Origin: Macrocystis pyrifera
Taxonomy: Eukaryota > Sar > Phaeophyceae > Laminariales > Laminariaceae
Direction: 5' to 3'
Assembly: GCA_031763025.1 (NCBI GenBank)
Contig: JASSKH010000009.1
Location: forward strand, 8,373,305-8,437,304
Length of the DNA: 64,000 nucleotides
Shown: positions 34,201-44,800 of the stretch, in pieces
How the letters are laid out: the number at the start of each line of letters is the position of its first letter
How positions within the stretch are numbered: the stretch's first letter is position 1
Translations under genes and position numbers: made by a program
The notes under the pieces: generated by a model
Seen by the model: only the letters and a program-made list of their open reading frames with translations
Told to the model about the DNA's origin: nothing
Databases searched by the model: none

Positions 34201-37200
34201 TTTTCGTTATTTTTTCTTTCAATTCGTCCGCCACTTTAGACGCCTGTCAAACGTACCGCGCGCTCCGCTGCGAGGGCGAAAACGACCCGGGTTGTTGCTC
34301 CCGTACGGCCAAGATACGACAAGCGCGTCGCCTTTTTTTTTCCAAGGTGTATACCAGGTGCCATGTTTTTTCCGAGCACCGATGGAAACCACAGGCTCCG
34401 TACGCACTGACAATAATTCGTCTTAGTAATGTTCGTCGCAGCGTTCGCACTCTCCGGTGGTTGTGTATTGGCGTTCTTTGATGGTGGTGAGTAGGTTCTG
34501 GGAGCCGCAGCGACGAAACCGTTCAGTTTTTCGCCCACCGACCTGCCGTCCCTCGCGACCCTCTGGCACTTGTCATACTTGGCGCACAGGAGGGAAACAC
34601 GTTCCGTGGGGCCACCAAGTTCGCAAAATGTCTCCGACAGACGCTGGATTCCGCGTGGGAGCCCCCGAACGCACCGGTCACTGTCCGGTTGCGCGGCAGC
34701 GAGACTTCGGGAGCCGACAGCGGACCGCTTCTGGACGAGGTATGGAAGGGAGAAGCCGACTCCGGTCGAGCGGTGTAGGTACGGGACGCACGTGATAATC
34801 GTGTTCTCGACGGGTTTGAAATGGTCGGTAACGTCCAAGCATTTAGAGAAGATTGTCTTTTGTTTTTCGTTTTTGCAGCCATCACTTTTACTTTCCAGCT
34901 TTACCTAGTAGGAGGCTTTACCCTCAGTGATCTTCTGGACAAGCTGTGGTCACGGGTCTCATCCCCTCTCCCCCCCTGTACGTGCCTTGGTTTTTACCGC
35001 GCATATGGCTCAACATTCCCACTGATCGTCGGTTTTCCTCCATATATTTGCTAACTCACGTTCTCGCGATTCCGCTAATCAATTTTTATGCAAGAAAACG
35101 TCCCTACGAGTAGGCGCTCGGTAAAAATCGAACCCACGAAATGTATCCTAGTAGGCACGCGGACCACCCACTAAGCCACCGGTGGCGCCGAGCAGCCGTT
35201 CACGTTAACAGTTTGCAGAAACAGCAGAGTTTAACCACAATGCTGGTCCCGTCCTCTATCTAGTGTTCGCATCGAGGTGTGTTCAGCTTCCGACATAGAC
35301 GGTGGGCGTCGCTTTCTTCTCCAACAGCAAGTTCGTTTTTTCTTTGATTGTTTCCAGGTAGCGAAGTCGCTAAACGTGTTGTGGCTGCTATCGGCCAGCA
35401 GCCTCGAAGACCCCTTTTGCCTCATGGAGGTGTGCGCCGCCGTGCGTCAAGGAATACCCGTCATACCTATTCGCCTCGCGGGAAAAGGCATGCGACCACT
35501 AGAAGCACCGATCTGGCCCTCGATCAAACAAATGTTAACTCCGGCCGTTGCACCTGAACAAGAAGACCACAGCACGACGAGCCTCGCCGAGGAGATCTCA
35601 GAGGATGCAGGCGTTATTCATGGGGGTGGCGGTACCGATGCTGCAGAAGAAGGAGGCGTGGGGGCGGGGTCGAGCGGTGAGGGGGGTAGCGCCAGCTATA
35701 GTAGGGTATCATCGTCCACCGCCGTGACGTGCGGGGACCACACTGACGACGGAACGAACCAACCGGGTCGCGCGAGCTTGGACAGACACGCCAGCGAAGC
35801 TTTCTACGCGCAGCTTTCCCACCGCCTGCCAAAGCCCGCCCAGGCAGAGCTGCACCGCAACCGCTTCCTGGTGAGGGACGTCTTTGCCGCCGTTCGCGCG
35901 TGCTTCGAGAGTATCGAAGGCGGCGCGGAGGTCAGAGCCAGCGCAGTCGACGGTGGTGTGTGGGCAGCAGCCGAATCGCTGAGAAGCTCGACATCGAGGC
36001 AACAGCCGGCGTCGATGCACACGAGGGAGCCAGCAGTATTTAACCTCTCGGAGGCAAACGCGAGCCATGACAAGGTGCTCGGCGGGCTAGTCGGGTTGGG
36101 CAGCAGTCGGACGGTCGGGAGGGGTAAAGCGAGTCGCGAGGCGAGGCGAGCGCCGTGGAACTGGGAACGGCTTCCGGAGGGCGCGACCCAGGCCGGACGT
36201 GCGCGCGGCAACAAGGCGGTGCCGTGGCGGACAGAAGAAGAGGTTTCCGAGCTTATCAGGGAGGAAGACGCAGAAGCCGACGATCTTGCTGGTGAGAGCT
36301 ATATACGGGTATACCTCCGGGCGGGGGGGGGGGGGGGCACTCATTTGCTGCTTGCCTCAGTCATTTCACCATTGGCCGCGCACCCCCTTCGAGACGGAGC
36401 TAAGGGGCTGTATGTCGCGTCAAATAAAAGCTTCTACCATCCTCCAGGGTTGCTGCATACCTCCGGGGGGGCTGCGGCATAGGTCTCTTGATTAAAAACC
36501 TCTACTGCCCTTTAGGACTACTGCCGTATACCTCCGACGGGAGGGAGGGCTGCGTCGTCTGTCGCTTCGGCTAAAATCTCTTACCATCCCCCCGGTCACT
36601 GGGAAGTCTACCGTAGGTTTGTTGCGCAAGCGGGTTGAGTTTGACCTCCCGCAGAATCACGGCTGACACAGACTTGAGTGTTTTTCAGGTTTTTCCGGGC
36701 GCGTTTTTAGGGTGTGCTGGTGCACTCTTCCACGAGGCCTCAAAGCGTGCCGCTCGATCGCATGGCAAATCGACTCCGCCTCCCATGCAAAACAATGTCA
36801 GCCTGGTCGGTGAAAACCCGACGTGATCCGCTCCGGCATTGTAGGGATGCGAGGCTCCAGGCATGACATGAGTGCACCCCCTCGCCCCCACTCGGCCCGT
36901 CCGACCAGGGCTTTTGATCAAGCGGATGGTTTCCAATCCAGGCTCGGAAAATCACCAGTGGGAGGCATGTAAAGCTCTCGCCGACCTGGCCGCTAGGGAC
37001 AGCGACGGGCTAGGTGCTGTGCGGCGGCAGGGAGGGGTTAAGGTGGGACTTGTTGTTAAATAGGCTCCGCTCTAAAGCCGGATATGCAAGACAAAAGAGA
37101 CCCCAATGGCCGAGATAAGTGAGGTCATCGTCAAAACCTTGGTCAGTCAAAAGATTATCTACTGTCTTTAGGTGGGCTTTTTTTTTTTTTTTTTTTTTTT

Positions 37201-38360
37201 TTTTATCCATCACTTTTACTTCCCAGCCCACTCGTAGGAGGTTTTACCCTCGACGATCTTCTGGACAAGCCGTGGTCACAGGTGTCGTCCCTTCTCCCCC
37301 CCGGTAGGTGCCTTTATTTTTTGTCGCGCATAGGGTTCAGCATTCCCACTGCTCGTCGATTTTCATCGAATGTAGCCAACTCACGCTTTCGCGCTTTCCG
37401 CTTATCAATTTTTTATGCAAGAAAAAGTCCCTATTATGAGCATGCACTCGGTGGGACTCGAACCCACGAAATTGATCTTGACAGGCACGCGGGCTACGTA
37501 TGCTCGTATATACATATTTTCCACTGAAAAAAGGCGCTTTTTGTCTCGGATTTTCTACGTCAAACGTATGATGTACGTGTATACGAGCGCACAAAAATGT
37601 CCTACGAGTACAGTACGTAAGACGAGCAAACATCCCGCAACAATTCTCCCTGCATCTCCTGACCTTAATATTTCACCTCGTCGCCGTCCCCGGGGTCCTC
37701 TTTTTTTCACCTTTTCGACAATTTCTCGCGCCCTCCTCCCCCCCCCCCCCCTCCCCCCCGACTGGTCGCCCCCCCCCCCCCGCCCACTCGTTCCTTTGCT
37801 CGCATCGTTGTGGTGCGCTTGTGTTTTGTTCTTCGGTCGGGGGGGGGGGGTTCTCGGTGTGTGTGCATGCGCAGGCTGTTCTTGCCGCGCTTGAAGCATG
37901 TCCCAAAAACCCAGACGTACAGAGGTGGGGCTGCCAGGTCCTGGTGCCCCTTTTCGGCGACCCCGTCATCGCGGCGGCTCATCGCCAGCCCGCGGTAGCG
38001 GCGGTCATCCGCGCGCTGGCGACGCTGCAAGACGTGGAGAAGGCCTTGAAGGACATGAAGACTTCTTCCGCCGCCGGGGAAGGGGTGGGAGTGGGGAAGG
38101 GAGGTGGAGCGACGGCCAGGTCGGGAGGTGCCGTCGACGTCAGCGGACACCAATCGATGGCGGTCCGAGATAGATGGGCCCGAGCAATCAAAAAGGTTGT
38201 CTGCGAAGAGGGGGGGGGGAGAGTGAAGGGGGGGGGGGGGGGGGGGCACCGAAGAAACGCTTCGAGTTCGAAGCCTCGGCATGATATAAGACGTGTTTTC
38301 GTGTTCAAACAAAGTAGCAGCAGACACTTGAAGAAAAAAAAAAAAAAAACGAGATTTTGA
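31289..38360 (+). CDS. SAM-TIR-armadillo protein, N-myristoylation motif
   Basis: Exons: 31289-31360, 33246-33536, 34527-34739, 35358-36291, 36942-37042, then 37875 to the TGA at 38358-38360 or to a weak donor at 38195. Phases agree (0,0,0,1,0). The protein starts MGAAASDL, a consensus N-myristoylation site. Residues about 8-85 look like a SAM domain (FEKYHDAIVDRAVGGGIVCS, then SLRSLLVDTSIT and IIQALDELRR). Residues about 131-245 look like a TIR domain: DPLALVILGAQEG as first strand, TKFAKCLRQTLDSAW helix, LLDEVAKSLNVLWLLSAS, then EDPFCLMEVCAAVRQGIPVI. Glu216 in FCLME sits where SARM1-type TIRs have the catalytic Glu. After a Gly/Ser-rich linker, armadillo-like helices follow from about residue 504 (WEACKALADLAARDSDGLGA, then GGVKAVLAALEACPKNPDVQ). 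Function inferred: TIR signalling or NAD cleavage. Family calls are by eye. It may instead splice on into the coiled-coil exon at 38557. Confidence 0.72.
31495..31625. mobile_element. TA-inserting MITE carrying two CCTGGTA micro-insertions
   Basis: Copy of the TTACGGGGG family in the first intron of the SAM-TIR gene, longer than its sisters. Compared with the common centre, CCTGGTACTGGTA is added after GTATA and CCTGGTA is added after ACCATA, each directly next to a TA. Confidence 0.75.
33673..33764. mobile_element. Palindromic MITE, CTGCAGTCCCG family, compact copy
   Basis: Arms ACCCTTTTAGGACTGCAGTC and GACTGCGGTCCTAAACGGGT, with inner GGGGACAAACCAGTC...GTAGTTTGTCCCC. This 92-bp copy probably shows the basic form of the family. 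It lies in the second intron of the SAM-TIR gene. Confidence 0.75.
34849..35194 (-). mobile_element. tRNA-derived SINE, copy 1
   Basis: On the minus strand a tRNA-like head (35189 down to 35113) begins GGCGCCACCGGTGGCTTAGT and carries the polymerase III A box TGGCTTAGTGG and a decayed B box GGTTCGATTTT. Its ends pair (GGCGC/GCGCC). The body continues through GGGACGTTTTCTTGCATAAA, GTGACCACAGCTTGTCCAGA and AAAGTAAAAGTGATGG to an A-rich end. It shares head remnant, body and tail with copy 2 at 37179. It lies in the intron before the large TIR exon. Confidence 0.72.
37179..37505 (-). mobile_element. tRNA-derived SINE, copy 2, 5' truncated, poly(A) end
   Basis: On the minus strand it starts inside the tRNA-like head (GTAGCCCGCGTGCC), keeps a perfect B box GGTTCGAGTCC with a paired T stem (GTGGG/CCCAC), and runs through GTGACCACGGCTTGTCCAGA to AAAAGTGATGGAT and a pure A run of about 26 (T run at 37179-37204). 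5' truncation and an A tail are hallmarks of LINE-driven retroposition. Confidence 0.75.
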
Positions 38361-38556
38361 CGATATCATCGCTTTTTGGGACGCATGGTACCATCCATGA
38401 CCTTGGCGCCTTCAATGTCGAGAGAAGAAAGAGCACGGTGTGTTACTGCTGTTTTGCTTTCTTTTTTGTTTTTACCGTGAATAGTAACATTTCGACGCTG
38501 CCTACTGATGTTTTTTTTTTTTTCGTGCCAAAAATTGTGGCGGTGCCAAAACGCAG

Positions 38557-40345
38557 GTCGAAATCGGTCGCGCAAAGCAGCAGAGAGACGCGCCAGCCAG
38601 CAGGCGCTGGCGGTCGCGAAGGAAGAACTCCAGAAAGAAGAAGCGGAACTGGCGAGTCGCGTCGGGTGCCTCCGCGGCTGGTGTCACACGTTTTAATTGC
38701 GTTCGTGCGATGCAGAGGGTTTTATTGCCATGAATGTAGCACTGTAGCTTCCAGCGCTGCAGGCAAAAGACTGCGGCGAACGTTGATCGACTCCCGACGT
38801 ATTATTGATGCAGGCTGGTTCAAGCATACCGCCCCAAATTCGTCAAGTGCTCAATGCCCCCGCCGTTTTTGGGGGGTATACCCTGCAATTTCGCGCATAT
38901 GTTCTATGAGCCCCTGCCAACCCGGCACCGCTCGGGTTTTCTTCAGTTTCGTTTTCTTTTCCCACAGATACTTCGGTTTCTACTTTTCTGGGACATTTCG
39001 GTCTTAACGGGATCTCAAATTTTCGGTGACGAAAAGAAAAAGACAGGGAAAAAAAAAAAATCGTCAATGGATCAAAGGCCTGTGATTGATCAGGTCACAG
39101 TTTTCGGCCGTAGCGCCGGTCCCAGGTCCTTGAAAAAACAAACTGGGTATGTGCACCCATCTTTCACTGCTCATGGCGGTCAGTTTGGTACCACGTATTA
39201 AATATGTGACGTTTGAGTTGCCATGTCATGCGGCATTCGTGGCTGACGAAACTTGGGGCGATATGCTTGAACCAACTCGTAGGGTAGGGGCGTAAGCCAT
39301 AACTCGTATGCCAACAAAGTGTTGCAGTATTGAAAGCGCATCACCACGCAGCAGTGGGTACCCCGAGTTGAGAGCTTTCAGTAAAGACCTCAAGCCGAAA
39401 CGAGCGCTCTTAAGCACGCATCGATCTTATCTGCAGCATTGGGGTGTGGTTATCCAAGGATAGTCGCACGAGACGCGCGCCAGCCGCCTTCCATCACGCC
39501 CCTGTCGGTCGCGGCAGCAAAATAACGTTACTTTTCTTAGGGTTAAAAAAAACAAGATGAGAACAAGAACAAAAAAAAAAACGGCGTCTGTTTAATTTCC
39601 CCCTCAATTGTCGGCGTCTGCTAAATTTGATGGTGCCCACAGACGAAAACAATCCAAGCGAACCGCAGGAGATCCCAGCAAGGGCTTGGCGATGAAGCGG
39701 CGACAGCACTACTAGTCAACTCTGACCCGAGCACGATATCGAAACGTGGTGGCTCTCACCACAGGGGAAAAGCGGGCGGGAAGAGAAAACGCCTGCGCGG
39801 AAAAACCGGCGGTTCTATTGGCGGGAGGGGCAGCGGCGACGGAAGCTCGCTCAACGATGACGCTTTGGCTGCGGAGCAGCGGCTCTTAGAGGAGAAAGAC
39901 AGGCTAGAGCACGAGGCCGAAGCCGAAATTGCCAGGCTGAAGAGGTGGGCAGTCGTCTTGATTTATAGCGGAGGCGTTTTATAGCGGAGGCGTTTAGAAA
40001 ATGAAAAAAAAAAACAGCCACGGTGTGAACAAAAAAACGACAGAATCAGTAGAATGAGACGGGACAAAGGCAAACCTCAGTGTGCGGTACTGCTGTAGTA
40101 GGCGAAAAAAATGTGACGGACGGTAGCCGCCACGCGCGCCTTCACCCTGGCAAGAGCTTACTAAGCTACCCTCAGACGCAGCAATTTCTGGATGTTGATA
40201 TATATATATATACTAGGTATGTCTTTGACTCTATATAGCGTCTGTAGCTCCTCGTGCATGCCATTTCTCGATGCACGGCAGGCGGCCACTAGATGGCGCG
40301 GACAGAACATACAGGAAGTATATACGCAGGTAGTATATCTGTCTG

Positions 40346-40376
<31 letters not shown>

Positions 40377-41825
40377 CTATCTATCTATCCATCTATCTTT
40401 CTATCTGTCCATCTATCTATCTATCCATATATATCTATATATCTATATATACATATAGGTCCGGCACAAATCATGCCGTTTTTTTTGCGCGTTGATACAC
40501 ATGTTACGCCGTTTGTAGTTCACGTCCGCGCTCAAAGCATTGCCACCGACGGAGCTCCCAAATCTAAGGAGGTACATAAAAGCATGCAATAGTATCGCTG
40601 GATTCGACGTGATTTGTTTTGAAGGAACGCTCGATACCAACAGGTGGCAAAAACACCCGCTCGCGGTTGTGCTCTGCCGTAGGAGATATGTACTCGATCT
40701 CATGCGTGGCCGTAGTCGTGTGACCATAGACCCTCGCATCCCTACAATGCTGGGACGGGGCATGTCGGGTTTTCACCGACCAGGCAGACATTGCTGGCAT
40801 AGAGCGAGAAGCGATACATGAGGTGTCCGGCGAGTCGCATGAAGGGTGGGCTGCATCCTACTAAGAACCGCTTCAGAGGCGGATTTTCTGGCATATGGAT
40901 AACAGCCTCAATGAGTTAATTTACCTTTCCGGTGTAGCCACTTCGAGAGACAGCAATGGGTGTACTACGTAACCACCTCTTGGGTGCTTTACCATATACG
41001 CTACGTGATACGATCATTCCCACTTTTGTGGAGCAAAGGTTGTTCACCTCTCACAAATGATCTAACTCGACAACCAGCTGCGACCGACCGCCAAAAAAAA
41101 AACAAAAAGGGGTACCCTGGTGTCCTAGCTCCAGTAGTGAGCGGCATGTTTTACAGCAGTGTCGTTGCCAACCGACGCCAACCAACCTATACGTAATAGC
41201 GGGGGGGGAGGGGGTACTCATTGTCATGCATGGCCGTAGTCTTATGACCATAGACCCTCGCATCCCTACAATGCCGGGACGAAGCACGTCGGGTTTTCAC
41301 CGACCAGGCAGACATTGCTTTCTTGCACCAAGCGCGAAGCGCCGTGAGGTGTTGGGCGAGTCGCATGAAGGGTGAGCTGCATCCTACTAAGAATCACTAT
41401 TGGGGGGGGGGGGGGGGGGGGGGGGGGGCTTAGCTGCTACTCCTCTAGGGGGGGGGTTGTAGCGGCGGCCCGTATAGACATTTACGATGAAGACAAGTCA
41501 CTTGGTGTTTGTTTCTCCAAGCGAGGGAGCCTGAAACGATTTCGGTCGCCGTCCACCGCTACCGCCGTCTATGGCCCTACTGCTGTTGCACTTCGTGCGC
41601 ACGCCTCCGCCCCCCCCGGGATAGTTACAGCGACGGCACAACGAGCACCTCTTCTTCTCCTATTTATCGGACATCTGCGTCTGCATATAGTCAGAGTTCG
41701 CTTTTGGTTTTTCTTCCCCCCCCCCCCCCCCGTACATCTCTCCTATCAAGTACCCCCCCCCCCCCGTCTCGAAAGGGTTGCGTGGTCAATGGTTACATGA
41801 CTAAGGCAAGCAACAAATGAGTACG

Positions 41826-41866
<41 letters not shown>

Positions 41867-44800
41867 TTCACCTCCCCCCGGGGGGCGGAGGCGTGCGATG
41901 TCTGCCTTGTCGGTGAAAACCCGACGAGTTCCGTCCCGGCATTGTAGGGATGCGAGGGTCTATTGTCACACGACTACACGACTACGGCCATGCATGATAA
42001 TGAGTACCCCCCCCCCCCCCCCCCCCCCCCTTTCCCTTTCCCGGTGCACGATAAACTGTCGTCCACCGCGATTATCATTATTTGTTTCTGGTGGGGGGGG
42101 CTCAGGGAAGCAAACCAGTCCGACCTGTGGGCTATGACAGAGGCGGACCTGGCCGTCTACGATGCGGCCTTTTCCAAGCTGGATAAGGACAAAGACGGCT
42201 TCCTCTCTCCTCAGGGTAAGAGAGCACCCACTCCCTGTCCCAAAAATAAAAGTATCGTTTGGATTGAATGCGTGTGTGCAAAAGCTACTTTTGCTCAAGG
42301 AAATAGTGGATAATATTTCGGGAATGACGCCACGAATCGAGCGAAAGAGGGGGAACCGGGGGGGGGGATGGGGATGTACTTATGTCATGCGTGGCCGTAG
42401 TCGTACGGCCGTAGACCCTCGCATCCCTGCAATGCCGGGACAAAGCAGGTCAGGTTTTCAGCGACCAGGCAGGCATTGCTTCATATTTGGGGGGGGGGGG
42501 GGTGGTGTACTCGATGCATGCCCGTAGTCGTATTCGTATGACCATAGACCCTCGCATCCCTACAATGCCGGGACGGAGCACGTCGGGTTTTCACCGACCA
42601 GGAAGACATTGCTAGCATAAAGCGAGAAGCGATACGTGAGGTGTCCGGCGAGTCGCATGACGGGTGAACTGCATCCTACTAAGAACCGCTTGTGAGGCGG
42701 ACTTGCACACGGATGACAGCGTCAATGAGGAATTTGATTTAATTTCCGGTGTGGCCACTTCCAGAGACAGCGATGGGGGTACTATGCAACTGCCTCTTGG
42801 GCGTGCCACCATAAATACTACGTGATACGATCACTCCCCTTGTGCGGAGCAACGCTTTCTCCACCGCGCACAAATTATCTAGCTCGACCACCAGCTTTGA
42901 CCGACCGCCGAAAAAAAAAAAAAAAAAAAACGACACCCTGGTTGTCTAACTCATGTCGTGAGCGGCATGTTTTACTGTGTCGTTACCAACCGACGCCAAT
43001 CCAACCTATAGATACTATATAGGAGGCGGGGGGGGGGGTGGGGACTCATTTGTTGTTCGCCTTAAATCGTTTTGACCATTGACCACGCATCCCCTTCGAG
43101 ACAGGGCACCGTTTCTACTCCTACTGGGGACACCTCCAACATTTGGGGGCTCAGCACGTTTTTTTTTTTTTTTTTTTTTCCATACATTACATAGAAACGT
43201 TTCGCTCATCCTACCCCCGGGGGACAAACGACCCTCGTTGTGGTGTGCTTTAGTATCAGAAGCCCCCGCACTATTCTTGGCGCTGGCTCGGAAACGCCAA
43301 CCAACAACGACTCCGAGAAGGTTTGCTTTTTGTCCCTGTTCAAGTGAGATCGAGGCGAGGCTTTCCCCCCCCCCCCTGCTCTCATCCACACGGTGCAAGC
43401 TTATTTTGTCGCATCGCCTGCGCTTCCCGCTGTTTTCTACCGACTTAAAACCACTGCTGGTGTAGAGGCGGAGAGCATGTTCGCGAAAGCGCGAACATCG
43501 GAGGATGCGAGGCGACGTATCTGGTGAGAGCGAGCGAGAGGTGATTCTCGTTTTTTGTTTCGCTGCACGAACGCAGTTTTTTTTTTTTTTTTTTTTTTTC
43601 GAACTCCGCGAGTGACTCACTCAGACCCGGTTCCGTGGGCGGTTGTTCCGCCTTTTGGTTCGGCTTTCCCATGTCGGAAAGGCTGCACGGCTTTTTTTTG
43701 TTTGTTTTTGTTTCTCCTCCCATGTATTTCCTTTGCACACTACCTCATCCAGCCCCTAACCTCTTCCGCAACCCAGACCCGGGGGCACATAACAGGCACT
43801 CCCTTGTCTTTCTCTCGCCAATACGTAGGGTGTGTGCCGTGTTCATGGTTATTCGCGAGTAGCGCAATTGCCGAATGGATATCAAGCGCTCCGTCCATCG
43901 TTGCGTGGACGACGCCTACCGCCGTGCGTGCCCACCGAGTTGAAAACATGGCCATACTGAAGGCATACAGCAGCGGTAACTCTATAGCTCTGTCGATTGC
44001 CTTCATCAAAAAAACCGTCAACCGTGCCAAAAAAAAACGTCCTTGCAAACGCTGCCTGATTTCGTGAACATCAACCGACCGACCGACCGACCAACCGACT
44101 GACCGACCTACCGACCGACCGACATATTTGTCGCCCCGACAAAAAAAGGGAAATGTGTGATCCCCACCGTCGAGGGAAATTGACCAGGCATGGGTGGAGG
44201 GTTGCGTACCACTTGGCCCGTTCCGTCAAAACGCGACGCCTTGAGCTGCCGGCTACGCTGCCCCTGTGCTTATACCCGCCGGGAGAGGTCAAACCAAAAG
44301 TGCAGGGAGAGGAAGCTCGAGCGGAATCGTCGAGAGGCGAGGGGGAACACGGTGCGGTCGCAGCGGGAGATTTAGATGGTGCCCAAAAGGGGCAGGGAAA
44401 GGGTTCCGCGCTCGCGAACATGGACGCGGAGCACCGTGGAGCTGCTGCGAGTAGCGCCGCGGGGCCGCCCACCGGAGGCCGCAAGGGCATCAAGAAGAAG
44501 ATGCAGACGAAAAAAAGCAAAGCGAACGACAACAGTAAAGAGGGGGAAGCAAGGAAGGGGGGGGGGGCAGAAGAGCACAGCGCGGCGTACCGAATGAGCG
44601 ATCGAGAGAGGGCACGGTACGACAAGACCTTCAACAAGCTGCTCAAAGGAAGTTCGGGCAAGAACGTCGGAGGAAAAGAGGTAGGTATGGCAATGCGCGC
44701 GCTCACGTTACGAGGAAGATCCATACGGTGGTAAAAAAACGAAAACATGCTGTACGACAGCAGCAGGTACACCCCTGGGATTACGGCCGATCGCCATTTT

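Noticed and set aside
34236-34838. 200-codon minus-strand frame
   Set aside because: Antisense to the TIR exon 34527-34739, whose plus-strand frame fits the domain and the splice phases.
35113-35189. tRNA gene on the minus strand
   Set aside because: Acceptor stem ends pair, but the T stem is mostly G-T wobble and the unit continues into a repeated body shared with 37179-37505; it is the head of a SINE.
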